Origin: Carpediemonas membranifera
Taxonomy: Eukaryota > Fornicata
Assembly (NCBI GenBank): GCA_019828565.1
Contig: JAHDYR010000007.1
Coordinates: 868,001-932,000 of the forward strand
Reading direction: 5' to 3'
Length of the DNA: 64,000 nt
The notes under the pieces were generated by a model, which made no database searches, was not told where the DNA came from, and saw only the letters and a program-made list of their open reading frames with translations. The position numbers were made by a program, and so were the translations under genes. How positions within the stretch are numbered: the stretch's first letter is position 1; each line of letters opens with the position of its first letter. Of this stretch, positions 37,264 through 47,639 are shown one piece after another.

Positions 37264-37273
37264 GTGCAGTTTA
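37264..37273 (+). promoter_or_regulatory. GTGCAGTTTA promoter-like element
   Basis: GTGCAGTTTA, 48-90 bp before the possible DIB1 starts (37322 to 37364). Confidence 0.5.
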
Positions 37274-37363
37274 TCTCACACTTCACCTGACGACCGGACA
37301 AGTCGATTCCACCTGGTGACGATGATGCCGTCAAAACTATCTTCACAGCTAGGAAAGACTACA

Positions 37364-37813
37364 ATGGCCGAAACACGAGATGAGCACGGTCTCCGCCACT
37401 TGAAGAGCGCGTACCAAGTTAAGCAGGCCGTTTTGTACCACAAATCCACAGTTGTGTGCCTTCGATTCGGAAACATGGCTGATGAGACGACAAGTATGCT
37501 TGATCACATCCTTGGCTCTATCCAGCCGATGCTTGCCAACCATGCCTCCATCTTCGCCGTCGACACGGACAAGGTCAAGGACTTCAACGACAGCTTCGAG
37601 ATCGACGAGTTCCTTGGCCCCTGTGTCATCTTCTTCTACCGGGAGAACCACATTCAGGTGGACATTGGCTCTGGGGACAACACCAGGGTCTATCTCTCAG
37701 ACGCTCGCAGCAAGCAGGAGTGGATCAACATCATCGAGCGGGTTGCCACGGAGAGCAGCAGGGGCAGGGGGATAGCCAACATGGCCGAGTTCATGATGAA
37801 CGTCAGAGCGTGA
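37364..37813 (+). CDS. DIB1: U5 snRNP thioredoxin-like protein DIB1 (TXNL4A)
   Basis: 149 residues from MAETRDEHGLRHL. Matches DIB1/Dim1 throughout: VVCLRFGN near the N-terminus, FAVDTDKVKDFNDSFEI, GPCVIFFYRENHIQVDIGSGDN and ERVATESSRGRGI at the end. This thioredoxin-fold protein lacks the catalytic CxxC and holds the 5' splice site/U5-Prp8 surface of the pre-B spliceosome. Its presence agrees with the introns seen in the window. In-frame ATGs at 37322 and 37325 would add 13-14 residues; the family usually has a short N-terminus. Confidence 0.88.
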   Translation: MAETRDEHGLRHLKSAYQVKQAVLYHKSTVVCLRFGNMADETTSMLDHILGSIQPMLANHASIFAVDTDKVKDFNDSFEIDEFLGPCVIFFYRENHIQVDIGSGDNTRVYLSDARSKQEWINIIERVATESSRGRGIANMAEFMMNVRA

Positions 37814-38621
37814 GATTGAAGCAGCATTGGGAGCCACGATTGAGACGCTCCCAAGACTGATGGACAAGCGGCCTAGCTTTAGCCGATCAGGCCTGGATGA
37901 TAGAGGTCGGGAGAGGACCGGACTGACAGGCCCCCGTTGTTCATGGAGAAGCTGGTGAATGATTGATGCCGAGGGCCGGCCTTGATGGCGGCGATAATAA
38001 ATGGGCCTGAGCTGGTCGATGTGTGGCGCTCGCTCGGTTTTACGAGTGCTTTTTTTCGCTCACTGGTTTTGACCATTTTCGCCACAAGGTGGTTTGTCTC
38101 TTCTTTCACACTCCAGCATTATGAGGATATTCGCGTCCAGCCTTCCACTACTCCCCTTATAGCTCTCAGTATGTCTATTTGTGGTTCTGATGCCTTGATG
38201 ACGAGTCTTACTGGTGAATCGGGAGGTGGCATGCCGTTCTGGATAACCCACTGCCTTATTCATTGCCTTTCATCGCTCTGCGGGTTAGGTCTTGTGAATG
38301 ATTACACCGGCTACCTGTTCTGAACCACTCACACCCTCTCTATTACACATTCTCTGCTCTTTTCCGTGCGTTCGCCTCAAACTCAATTTGTTTGTCACAG
38401 GTTGGAATGATGAAAAAGGCATTTATCCGAGTCGCTTGCTGTGTGGCGTTTTGTCCGCAGCCTGTGCACTGTTGAAGAATCTGCGCTACCTAACTTTTTT
38501 CTGACTCCAACAGCTCTCATTCTCACACAGAACAACATCAATCTTCCTCCATCGCACCTGTACCCTCAATAAACTAAATTCTTCATTGTAACTCCTCCCT
38601 AACAAGACAAGAACAGGTTGA
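37814..38621. other. Intergenic stretch, nothing recognised
   Basis: About 800 bp, partly AT-rich (38300-38620). One 113-codon frame (37982..38323) lacks protein-like composition. TTCTCACACAG near 38530 looks like an intron 3' end, so a 5' exon of the next gene may lie here. Confidence 0.4.
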
Positions 38622-40466
38622 ATGCGTGCAATAACGTCCAGCTTAAATTATCCAATGAACTCAGCCTCCCCAGTGGGAATCAGATGCATTCATAGAGACA
38701 TTCGACTGGAGCAGAGAACCATCTATGGAGTTATGAGACTGATGGAGCCTGATACGATGGCAGGAATATGCACTTTATGCACTCAAGCTCGAGACGTCAG
38801 CAAGCTAAGTTCCAGACAAGCGACGGATCCGCAGCACATGACGCCACAGCGAGATATGCAATACATACCGGAGGATGAAGCTCCCGAGGAGGAATGCGAC
38901 CCGAGCGTTGACGCTGAAAACGATGAAAGATTCCAAGAGTTCTACAACCGCGGAGTCTCTCACGTGCAGCCCGTCACCGACCTCCTCAACCAGCTTCTCA
39001 CTCTGAGAGGCATCGAAACACCACACGATGAGGCCGAAATCGCTCTAGAGACATTCAACGAGCAACTCCTCCTCCACGCCCGCCGCTACAGCCTCAACTC
39101 CATCGCCCTGGGCACCCCAGAGCTCTCCGACATCGAGCTGGCCATGCTCAAGGCCGACATAGCCGACCGCGTGGGTGAGATTGCCTCTGAAGTCTTTACC
39201 AACCGAGACTTACCCCAGGTGGGGCAGTGGACCAAGGCCCTGGTAACCCTTCTCTCAGGCACCGTCCACGAGATCGGAGAGGGTGTGGTGAACATGTACG
39301 ATGTTCTAGAGACGAGAAACATTGACCTTCAGCTCAAGTTCGAGGCCCGCGGCGAGGAAATGGAAGAGCTTCTCAAGGCAAGCGAACAGCTGATGGCTGA
39401 GACAGCCAAGCACGAGGAGACTCAGGCTGAGATGCAGAGGGCACACAGCGCAGAGGTTGCCATGCTCACTGAGGAAATCGGCTGGCTCAAGTCTCAGAAC
39501 GAAAAGCTCCAGGCCCAACTCCGTACCGCCCAGATTACCACGCCGCGCAAGCTGGCCGCCACAGGCAGACTTGGCTCTACCCAACCTATCCGCAAGCAAA
39601 GCGCCACCATTAGCCGTGATCAGAAGGGGACGAACGAGCCAGGTCAGCTCAAGGTCATCACAGTCCGCCAACTCCGGGATCTGATCGAGGAGCTGTACGA
39701 GTCGAAGAGCAGATACGACAGCAGGGTCAGTGAGGGCGGCCAGCCGCCGGAGACTATGGAGCAACATTTATACACGTTCCTGAACCACAGATACGGGCTC
39801 AGACAGCTCGTTGTGGACTGGGCGGCAAGTATCAAGCGGGCTATTGCTGAGTTTGAGAGTATGGACAATGATGTGGCCGTTTTTGCCCGGATTATGAGGA
39901 ATGAGATCGATGAGCAGTTTAAGTCTGTGTTGAACGACCTCAAGAACACCGTCAAGGAGCTCCTGCGTGCCGTAATCGCACAAAAGCTCGGTACCAAGCC
40001 CAAGACCGACGCAGTTGCCGCGAAACTTGAGCAGAAGACCGAGGGCACCCTCACGGAGGACGAATGGGTTGATATCGTCAAATACATGTATCGCCAGGAC
40101 GACGCCCTCGCCGTGATTGTCACCATCAAGAGTCAGCTCAAGGCCCGTCCTACCAAGAACGGCCAGCGCCCTCGGACTCGTGTCCCGTACTCGATGCTGG
40201 TCAAGGCGCTGCTTGACTTCCAACTCCAGGGCCATGACAGGTTCCTCATGAAGTTCCGCAGTCTTTTCCGGCAGTATGACACTGATAGCGACGGAGTTTT
40301 GACTCGTGAGCAGTTTATTGAGTTATTCCGGACATTGACCTCTGGGTCGGTCGACTTGGAAGCGACGGTGGAGTCAGCTGACCCGTACCACCATGACAAG
40401 ATCACGTTCAGCTCTGCTGTGGCGGTGCTAGCGGGAAAACTTGTCGAGGCGACGTCTGGGCGATAA
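38622..40466 (+). CDS. Coiled-coil EF-hand protein, flagellar type
   Basis: 614 residues from the first ATG. An acidic region (EDEAPEEECDPSVDAEND) precedes helical segments, a strong coiled coil (about 220-300, e.g. EEIGWLKSQNEKLQAQL), and a block RQLRDLIEELYESKSRYD...PPETMEQHLYTFLNHRYGLRQLV near 350-395 that I recall from proteins conserved among flagellated eukaryotes. The C-terminus has an EF-hand with a good loop (DTDSDGVLTREQF) and a second degenerate one. Probable axonemal or basal-body calcium-responsive protein (inference). The first about 45 residues look poorly conserved, so the true start could be later (for example the MEPDTMAG Met) or in an upstream exon. Confidence 0.65.
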   Translation: MRAITSSLNYPMNSASPVGIRCIHRDIRLEQRTIYGVMRLMEPDTMAGICTLCTQARDVSKLSSRQATDPQHMTPQRDMQYIPEDEAPEEECDPSVDAENDERFQEFYNRGVSHVQPVTDLLNQLLTLRGIETPHDEAEIALETFNEQLLLHARRYSLNSIALGTPELSDIELAMLKADIADRVGEIASEVFTNRDLPQVGQWTKALVTLLSGTVHEIGEGVVNMYDVLETRNIDLQLKFEARGEEMEELLKASEQLMAETAKHEETQAEMQRAHSAEVAMLTEEIGWLKSQNEKLQAQLRTAQITTPRKLAATGRLGSTQPIRKQSATISRDQKGTNEPGQLKVITVRQLRDLIEELYESKSRYDSRVSEGGQPPETMEQHLYTFLNHRYGLRQLVVDWAASIKRAIAEFESMDNDVAVFARIMRNEIDEQFKSVLNDLKNTVKELLRAVIAQKLGTKPKTDAVAAKLEQKTEGTLTEDEWVDIVKYMYRQDDALAVIVTIKSQLKARPTKNGQRPRTRVPYSMLVKALLDFQLQGHDRFLMKFRSLFRQYDTDSDGVLTREQFIELFRTLTSGSVDLEATVESADPYHHDKITFSSAVAVLAGKLVEATSGR

Positions 40467-40600
40467 ATGTTATCATAGCGCGAGCTGGGATCGGCTGGGG
40501 ATCGTGGAAAGGATATGGGGCACCGGGTGTGCTCTTTTGTCGTGGGATTCGCAGTGCGTAGCAACTGACATGACCCTGGTTCAGCGTTCTAGGGTCATCA

Positions 40601-40617
40601 TTTTTTGCAGGAAAAAA
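40601..40617 (+). promoter_or_regulatory. T/A homopolymer tracts upstream of NSA2
   Basis: Six T at 40601..40606 and six A at 40612..40617, 30-46 bp before the ATG at 40647. Confidence 0.4.
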
Positions 40618-40646
40618 TCTGATTGGAACAAGAAGGAGAACGGTAC

Positions 40647-41426
40647 ATGCCGCAGGGTGATTATATCGATCTTCACCGGAAGCGCTTCGGTCGCCGCTTG
40701 GATTATGAGGAGCGTATGCGGAAGAAGGAGGCCCGTGAGCCACACCGGATCTCAAAGCTTGCCCAGAAGCAGCATGGCTTGAAGGCGAAGCTGTTCGCAC
40801 AGGAGCGGAGAGCGGAGAAGATCAAGATGAAGAAAACTATCGCCGCCCACAAGCAGCGCGATCAGAAGCAGAAGGAGGCCAAGCTGGATGAGGGCGACAC
40901 GCCCGTCTACCTCCTTGACCGCCAGCAGGAGAAGCGCGCCAAGGTTCTCTCGAATATGCTCAAGCAGAAGAAGAAGGAGAAGGCCGGCAAGTGGGATGTC
41001 CCGATCGCGAAGGTCAAGCCCGTTTCCGAGGAGGAGATGTTCAAGATCATCCGCACGGGCAAGCGCCAGAAGAAGCAGTGGAAGCGCAAGGTCACCAAGA
41101 TCACATTCGTCGGCGAGGGTTTCACCCGCAAGCCTCCGAAGTACGAGCGCTACATCCGGCCGTCTGCCCTCCGCATGAAGAAGGCGAACGTCACCCACCC
41201 AGAGCTCCAGGCAACCTTCCAGCTCGACATCCTCGGCGTGAAGAGGAACCCGTCGTCGGCGCTGTACACCAACCTCGGAGTGATCACGAAGGGGACGATT
41301 GTCGAGGTCAATGTGTCTGACCTCGGCCTCGTGACCCAGACGGGCAAGGTCGTCTGGGGTAAGTATGCGCAGGTCACGAACAACCCTGAGAACGACGGCT
41401 GCATCAACGCCATCCTCATGGTCTGA
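40647..41426 (+). CDS. NSA2: Ribosome biogenesis protein NSA2
   Basis: A 259-residue protein starting [20 protein letters not shown], the family N-terminus. Further hallmarks are [33 protein letters not shown], the block [14 protein letters not shown] and the C-terminal [22 protein letters not shown] with its eS8-like fold. Length equals the human and yeast proteins (about 260). NSA2 joins pre-60S particles in the nucleolus and is needed for ITS2 processing. The frame is open 8 codons upstream, but the MPQ start is conserved. Confidence 0.97.
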   Translation: MPQGDYIDLHRKRFGRRLDYEERMRKKEAREPHRISKLAQKQHGLKAKLFAQERRAEKIKMKKTIAAHKQRDQKQKEAKLDEGDTPVYLLDRQQEKRAKVLSNMLKQKKKEKAGKWDVPIAKVKPVSEEEMFKIIRTGKRQKKQWKRKVTKITFVGEGFTRKPPKYERYIRPSALRMKKANVTHPELQATFQLDILGVKRNPSSALYTNLGVITKGTIVEVNVSDLGLVTQTGKVVWGKYAQVTNNPENDGCINAILMV

Positions 41427-41794
41427 GCATACGCGGCTTAGTAATCACTTTACTTTGGCACATCGTCATAAATTCCGGCTTATGAATGTTTCCCTTCTCT
41501 CACAGCAGACGAAGATGACGACGACATGAGCTTCAGACGCCGGCAATGGACGACAGATGAGCGCGTAACAGACGAGCACAGATGCGAAAGAAGACAGCAG
41601 CGTTCGACACAGACGATGGACGACGCATCTTTTCGTGCAGACCGACGACTGAAAGCACGAAAGCCCGATTGTATAGTCGAGGGCTGAAGTGGGTGAGTGG
41701 AGGTAGTGTGCCGCGCATGATTAGAATTGTTTAGTCCAGTTAGTTAGCTTCACCGACTGTACGCTAACCTGCGTTTTGAGGATTTTGGTAAAAT
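41427..41794. other. Intergenic stretch, nothing recognised
   Basis: About 370 bp between NSA2 and the kinase gene; no supported frame. Confidence 0.45.
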
Positions 41795-43549
41795 ATGGCC
41801 AGCACCTCGAAAGGCATGGATCCAGAGGTTAAGAAACAACTGGGGAAAGAGGGATATACTATATCAGGCAAGATAGGCGAAGGAGCATTCGGAACGATTT
41901 GGAAGGCGACAAAGAGCGGAGAAGAGGGGAAAAGATACGCTGTGAAGATTCCTACACCGGAAAAGGGGACAGAATTGCTCATAGAACACGGATTTATTGC
42001 CATGAGTTCGTGGTGTCCCCACGTCATGGACTGCGAAGACATGCTGCCGGGGCGATGGCCTACACCACCCGCCATGGTCATGCCACGAGCCGAAGGCGAC
42101 CTGATGAAGTTTGAGAGGGGCCGTAGGAAACGGGGCTACATCTACACATGGCGTGAGCTGCAGGAGATGCTGTTTGACATGGTCATGTCATTGGCCGAGA
42201 TCCATCACGCCGGGATCGTGCACCGCGACATCAAGCCAGCTAATTTCCTGGTCATGCGCCGCGACGTCTCTGCGCCCGGTCAGTCAGAATACTCGGTCGT
42301 CTTGGGAGACTTTGGCATCTCTGTCAAGGTGAATAAGGAGGAAGAACAACACACGGGCCAAGCCACCGTGGCCTTCCCGACAGCCATAGCCGGGACAGGC
42401 AAGTTCCTACCCCCTGAGACGCTGGAGCGAGGCGAGTCCGGGCAGCATGAGGTCCACCAGAAGGGCGACATCTGGGCACTTGGGATCACACTTTATCTTA
42501 TGATCTATGGCAAGCACCCCTTCTGTTCTTCCGACCTGACTAGGGAAACCGTTGCTGAGTACACAAGGACGCTGAAAGGCAAGACGCTTGAGTTCCCAGA
42601 CACCATGCGGGAGTTCAAACGCGGCCGGATCAGAGTCCACCTGGCAGGGGATGTTCTGGTCAACCCCGAGGAGATAGACGAGAACGACGAGACATACGAT
42701 AGAGCTTTCCGCAAGTTCGAGGATAACCTCCGGCTGGCTAATAATTTGATCCGTTCATGCCTGAAGATGAATCATCGAGAGAGGAAATCAGCGCAAGACA
42801 TCATCAAGGAGCATGTGTTCCGAGTGGGTCTATCAGACATTGAGCACAGCAAGCGGGGCCTCGAGGACATGAATCACAGGGTGGAGAATATGAAGCCGGG
42901 GATGCTGATGCGGGGGGCGATAACTTTCTCGAGCCACTACCATAAGAACGGCAAGTCACAGCTGACTCGGCGAGACACGAAGGCGGCAGACCTGAAGAAG
43001 TTCCTGGATGAAATCAAGTTTTGCCCTGAGACGGTGCTCAGGCTGCTGCACAAGGAGAAGGCCGGGAGACGGGCGAGAGCGCTGAAGCGGGAGGAGCAGA
43101 AGACTGCGGAAGACGACTCGACGACACAAGAGTCGACCCAGCTCCCTCAGGAACCAAAGCCAGCTGCAACGAGTAGTAATCCAGTGACGGAAGCACCCGC
43201 CCCCGCCCCCGCCCCGGTTCCAGCACCAGCCCCTGTGCCATGCCCCGTGCCCCGTCCGCAAATGCACATACCGAGCTCACACACCAATCTCCAGCTGAAT
43301 TTATCGTTCCGAAAGCGTCAGGTGCCTGTACTGACTCAAGCCAAGGCCGACCCAGTTCTAGTCGAGAATCGCCCGTCGATGACTCCAGTTCTGAGTCATG
43401 CCAAGGTCAACCTGCAGCTGGATGCTCAGAACACGCCAAATATGCCTCGAACTGATTTTACTAGGTTGACGCCGATGAAGAGTGCCAGTCGGCCAAGGTT
43501 CTCGTTACCACCCTCAACTAAGGTTGATCTTAGTAAATTCAAAAGCTAG
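41795..43549 (+). CDS. Serine/threonine protein kinase
   Basis: 584 residues. Kinase domain about 20-350: glycine loop GKIGEGAFGTIWKA (25-38), catalytic Lys in YAVKIP (K51), HRDIKPANF with the catalytic Asp (143-151), DFG as GDFGISVKV (171-179), and an APE-like PPETLE followed by DIWALGITLYLMIYG. All key residues are present, so it should be active. A long insert lies in the C-lobe (EFKRGRIRVHLAGDVLVNPEE). The tail is low-complexity, with an Ala-Pro-Val-Pro repeat (about 465-490), and has paired motifs (KADPVLVENRPSMTPVLS, KVNLQLDAQNT) resembling short repeats. Group unclear; fits the 'other' or CAMK-like class. Stand-alone gene. Confidence 0.85.
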   Translation: MASTSKGMDPEVKKQLGKEGYTISGKIGEGAFGTIWKATKSGEEGKRYAVKIPTPEKGTELLIEHGFIAMSSWCPHVMDCEDMLPGRWPTPPAMVMPRAEGDLMKFERGRRKRGYIYTWRELQEMLFDMVMSLAEIHHAGIVHRDIKPANFLVMRRDVSAPGQSEYSVVLGDFGISVKVNKEEEQHTGQATVAFPTAIAGTGKFLPPETLERGESGQHEVHQKGDIWALGITLYLMIYGKHPFCSSDLTRETVAEYTRTLKGKTLEFPDTMREFKRGRIRVHLAGDVLVNPEEIDENDETYDRAFRKFEDNLRLANNLIRSCLKMNHRERKSAQDIIKEHVFRVGLSDIEHSKRGLEDMNHRVENMKPGMLMRGAITFSSHYHKNGKSQLTRRDTKAADLKKFLDEIKFCPETVLRLLHKEKAGRRARALKREEQKTAEDDSTTQESTQLPQEPKPAATSSNPVTEAPAPAPAPVPAPAPVPCPVPRPQMHIPSSHTNLQLNLSFRKRQVPVLTQAKADPVLVENRPSMTPVLSHAKVNLQLDAQNTPNMPRTDFTRLTPMKSASRPRFSLPPSTKVDLSKFKS

Positions 43550-44003
43550 AAAAGCAGCAGATCGGAATAACGCCATCTTTTCATCAGTAGTCGGCTTCAA
43601 CTTCACTACCTAAGGGTATTTTAAGCTACCACGCCAGGCTTGAGGACCCTGATTCATCTTTGAGACCCCTCCTCGCGTTGCATGGCTCAGTTGACTTATG
43701 AGGACTTGTGTCTCATTTGTGTTCATTTCGCCATGGGAAAGCAGCATTGGAGTGCTCATTGCGCTGGTGTCATCTGGAAGTGCGATTCCGGAAATCATTT
43801 CAAATCGGTATTGCTCTCACTTACGCGAATCTTAAATGATCAGCAAGTGATTCGGACAAATCAAGTGCAAAATCATTCAAGAATAATGGAACGGATGGAA
43901 ACCAAAGCCAGTCGTCACTAGCGCAGCACGTGGGTGACAGTACGCAACGCGCCAAACTTGTTGCGCCGGATCCGGGTAAGACTGCACAGAGTCGTTTCGC
44001 CAG
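43550..44003. other. Intergenic stretch, nothing recognised
   Basis: About 450 bp; the 79-codon frame 43682..43921 shows no family features. Confidence 0.45.
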
Positions 44004-45795
44004 ATGTCCGATAGTGAAGGATCAGCCGTCAGCGTCAATAGTGCGCATAGCGAACACGACGAATCCGTCACGGACGTTGTTGAGTATCCAGTTATGGATG
44101 ATGGAGCTATTTCATCAGATTCTACTGGTGAAACCAGTGATATCCTAACCGAAGCTACCGTTTCAGTCGCAGAAGGAGAAGCAGATGACCGCATCGACGA
44201 TCTTGTTGAAGAAGTGATCGAAGTCGCCGCTGTCCTCGAAGCCGAAGGCGCCAAGCCCAACGAGGCAAACCTGAACGAATGGATGGCACACCGCCCCATC
44301 CCCCTCCTCCTTGCCCAGTTCGGTATCCCCAGCGGTGTCGGCATGTTTATCCAGATGATATACGCTGTTTGCGACATGAGTTCGTCCCCCTCCCCATTCT
44401 GACACAGTCATCGTCGGTCAGACCGGCGGCGGGTCCGCTGCCATCTCAGGAATCGGCCTGTTCTACCCCATTGAGGCTATTCAGGCCGGCGTGGGTATCG
44501 GTCTTGGCAGCTACACCTCTTCTGCCATCTCTCAGGCCCTTGGTGCCAAGGATTTAAAGAAGGCCCAGCGTGTCATCGGCAACGTCATCCTTCTATCCTT
44601 GGCCATCGGCATCGCCTTCCCCCTCGCCTTGTTTTTCATCATGCCGCAATTCCTCGAGTTTACCGGCGGAAACGACGAGACGATGAAACACGCCCTGCCG
44701 TATAGCCGTATTCTCCTCCCCATGACCTTCTTCCAGACACTAATTATGATTGGCAACGACATCCTCCGCGGAGACGGCAAGCCGCTCTGGGCGATGGTCG
44801 CTACTATCTCGTCTGCCCTGATTAATGTCAGCGTCGACCTGATACTCATCCCAGGCTTCGGACTCGGTACCACCGGATGTGCCATCGCCACTGTATGCGG
44901 TACAGTCATCCCGTCGTGCTGCATCATCATCTTTTACACGTTCAGACGCGGCCCCGGACTCAAGTTCTCCAAGGAGGGCTTCATCCCCGACCCAAAGGTG
45001 CTTGTCGCCATCGCCACTGTCGGCTCGGCTCTCCTGGTCCAGCAGGTCGGAGTAAGCATAACTACATTCACGTCGAACGCCATCTTTAAGCAAATTTTGC
45101 CCGAAGACCGAGTGACCGACTACATCGCCGCGTTCCAGGCCGCCATCCGCACGATGATGCTGTGCATGGTCCCTCTCATGGGTATCGGCATCGGCGGCCT
45201 CCCCATCTACGGCTTTTCACTCGGCCGCCGCCTCTGGCGTCGACTCGCCCATACTTATCTCCTCGCAATCGGGCTGGGTATTCTCGTCGCCACGGTCGCA
45301 TGGGCAGCCCTCATGGCCTTCCCCAGAGTATACATGCTCGTCTACACGACAGACCAAGACACAGTCGACGCCGCAGTTGTGACTGTGCGTCGAGTCTTTG
45401 CGGGCTTTTTCACGCTCGGATTTATCATGCCGACACAGACTATGTTTTTAGTCATGTTCCCGCCGTTTGGTCTCCTTTGCACGCTGTCACGGTCCCTGCT
45501 TATTGTTCTTCCTGTTCTGCTAGTCCTCGGGCTCGTTACGAGAGATGTTCACTACATGTTGTGCGCCCAACCGGTTGCTGACCTCACAACTGCCGTCATC
45601 GCTTTCGTGCTGCTTCTTATCGTTGTTACCAAGCTTGTTAGTCTTGCACGGAAAGACCACGCTGAGAAGATCAAGGCTGGATGCGAGACGACTTTTGACT
45701 CTCCGCTGGCCTCTGGGCCCCTCTCGTTGAATGCGTCCGTCAATGTGTCAATACAGAGCAGTCAGGCCGACCTTGAGGTCGTTGCCAATGAATGA
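44004..45795 (+). CDS. MATE-family multidrug/toxin efflux transporter
   Basis: Exons 44004..44379 and 44408..45795 give 587 residues. The N-terminal about 95 residues are acidic and polar (SDSEGSAVSVNSAHSEHDES), then PIPLLLAQFGIPSGVGMFIQMIY begins the first membrane helix. After the intron: SYTSSAISQALGAKDLKKAQRVIGNV, the conserved loop between helices 2 and 3 of MATE proteins, and about 11 further hydrophobic helices (for example LINVSVDLILIPGFGLGTTGCAIATV, the N-x-x-x-DxxxI-x-G-x-G-x-x-G-A motif). MATE carriers export cationic drugs or metabolites by H+ or Na+ antiport. The 28-nt intron splits codon A|TC in the loop before helix 2. Confidence 0.88.
44380..44407 (+). other. Spliceosomal mini-intron, 28 nt (MATE gene)
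   Basis: GTTCGT...ATTCTGACACAG; removal fuses the two parts of the transporter in frame. Confidence 0.88.
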
Positions 45796-46076
45796 GCTAC
45801 ATGAATGGGGTGACCCCTCATAAATTTGCGGTAATTTATTACGGAGTGGCACAGTTATAGTCTAGTCAACTTATGGTCCTATTTTGTTTTTTCCGTATTG
45901 CTATATTGCCTTATCCTGCGTATGCCGGAAAAGACATTTTCCGGCACATGGTTGTCACGGAAATTTGAGCAAATTATCTCTTGAACTCAACTTTACGGTT
46001 CTCCACTGCTATCGGCGTGGACTCTGGTGCAAAAGTCCGACTCGACTCCAACTCGGGTCAACGAAGGACTGCGGCA

Positions 46077-47114
46077 ATGGCGAAAGCTCGCGATGAAGCA
46101 TATGAGGAAGCAGATGTTACCGACGACGAATGCGAAGAGACCGTAGAAAGCTCGTTCCACAGCATTGATCTCCTAGCCGCGCAGGGCATAGGTGCTGGCG
46201 ACATCAAGAAGCTCCGGGAGGGCGGCATCCACACTGTTGAGGCTCTTACGATGAACACCCGGAAAGAATTGGCGTCCGTGAAGGGACTCTCTGAAGCAAA
46301 GGTGGAGAAAGCTCTTGTTGCAGCCCGCAAGATCATGGGTGAGGGCAAGGAGTTCATTAACGGCACTGAATACCTCGAGAAGAGGAGCAAGGTGCTCAGA
46401 ATCAGCACGGGAAGCAGGGATCTGGACTCTTTGCTTGGCGGTGGGGTCGAATCAATGTCTATCACAGAGGCGTTCGGTGAGTTCCGGACGGGCAAGACCC
46501 AGATCGCCCACACCCTTGCCGTGACGGCCCAATTGCCCAAGTCTCAAGGCGGTGGAGGCGGCAAGGTGATCTTCCTTGATACGGAGGGCACTTTTAGACC
46601 CGAGAGGCTCACACCGATTTGTGAACGGTTTAACGCCGACGTCACCAGCACCCTGGACAACATCATTTACGCCAGAGCGTACACCCACGAGCAGCAGCTC
46701 GAGTTGCTTTCTCTCATCGCAGCCAAGATGTCAGAGGAGCACTTTTCCCTCATCATTGTCGACTCCGTGACCGCCCTGTTCAGAGTCGACTTCTCCGGCA
46801 GAGGTGAGCTGGCCGAGCGGCAGCAGAAGCTAGGCTTCTTCATGTCCCGGCTGACAAAGCTGTCCGACGAGTTCAACGTCGCCGTCTTCATCACGAATCA
46901 AGTTGTAGCTGATCCTGGTGCCGCCGCCATGTTCACAGCAGACCCGAAGAAGCCCATCGGTGGCCACATCTTGGCGCATGCGTCGACGACGCGCCTCTCA
47001 CTACGGAAAGGACGTGGTGAAACTCGGGTGTGCAAGATTTACGATTCTCCCAGCCTGCCCGAGGCTGAGGCGACCTATGCGATCACTAGTGGAGGCATTG
47101 ATGACGCTGAGTAA
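46077..47114 (+). CDS. DMC1: Meiotic recombinase DMC1 (RecA/RAD51 family)
   Basis: 345 residues from [13 protein letters not shown]. Helix-hairpin-helix N-domain ([36 protein letters not shown]). Walker [10 protein letters not shown] at about 134, Walker B LIIVDS. The blocks [28 protein letters not shown] and [12 protein letters not shown] are those of DMC1; RAD51 has YRTDYSGRGELSARQ and GGNIIAHA. Some positions (ICK-like [15 protein letters not shown]) are shared with RAD51. DMC1 forms filaments on single-stranded DNA and pairs homologues in meiosis. Its presence supports a sexual cycle (inference). The frame is open 32 codons upstream with no conserved content. The stop lies in AGTAAAC. Confidence 0.9.
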   Translation: MAKARDEAYEEADVTDDECEETVESSFHSIDLLAAQGIGAGDIKKLREGGIHTVEALTMNTRKELASVKGLSEAKVEKALVAARKIMGEGKEFINGTEYLEKRSKVLRISTGSRDLDSLLGGGVESMSITEAFGEFRTGKTQIAHTLAVTAQLPKSQGGGGGKVIFLDTEGTFRPERLTPICERFNADVTSTLDNIIYARAYTHEQQLELLSLIAAKMSEEHFSLIIVDSVTALFRVDFSGRGELAERQQKLGFFMSRLTKLSDEFNVAVFITNQVVADPGAAAMFTADPKKPIGGHILAHASTTRLSLRKGRGETRVCKIYDSPSLPEAEATYAITSGGIDDAE

Positions 47115-47116
47115 AC
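47110..47116 (+). terminator. Candidate poly(A) signal overlapping the stop codon
   Basis: AGTAAAC containing the TAA stop of DMC1. Confidence 0.45.
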
Positions 47117-47224
47117 GATTATTGTGCATATGCCTCTTTCTGATCGACCTTGTCATCACGAAATCTCTCCTAAATTATCGCTAAATATCTCAAGCCATGA
47201 GAACGCGCAGAGAGGTTGATCTTG

Positions 47225-47602
47225 ATGGAAGCCTTGGTTCAGAACAACCTTGAGATGCGAGCTCAGCATGATAAGCTTCTAGAACACAACATGCGGCTCC
47301 TGCTTCTTCTGAAGGAAAAGGAGCAGAAGATCAGGAAGCAGGAGCTTGTGATCAGGAAATACCGCAGCCGTCTCGTCCGCTGGTTCGAAGACATGCAATA
47401 CGATCCGATGGATGAGATCCCCGATGCGGAGATGGATGACGCTGATGTGGGATTCGACGAGGAGGAAAGCAAGGAGGTTCCTCGCCCCGCCGCCCAGTCC
47501 AAGACCAATCTCGCCCGCAAGGCCGTGGACGCAGAGCCACAGGTCCCAGGTGCGGACTCTGTGAAGCGGGCGAAGGTCGAGGATGAGCCAATCAAAGGAT
47601 GA
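47225..47602 (+). CDS. Small coiled-coil protein of unknown function
   Basis: 125 residues from MEALVQNNLEMRAQHDK. The first about 60 residues form a strong coiled coil (EHNMRLLLLLKEKEQKIRKQE), followed by an acidic stretch (DEIPDAEMDDADVGFDEEE) and a basic end. No family recognised. Just downstream of DMC1 on the same strand, about 110 bp away, and followed by a retroelement-tail repeat. Confidence 0.55.
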   Translation: MEALVQNNLEMRAQHDKLLEHNMRLLLLLKEKEQKIRKQELVIRKYRSRLVRWFEDMQYDPMDEIPDAEMDDADVGFDEEESKEVPRPAAQSKTNLARKAVDAEPQVPGADSVKRAKVEDEPIKG

Positions 47603-47639
47603 ACGGACCCGACCGCCAAACTGACCGGCGAGTTGTGGG

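Noticed and set aside
37982-38323. 113-codon plus-strand frame downstream of DIB1
   Set aside because: No conserved pattern, AT-rich and low protein-like character; insufficient support.
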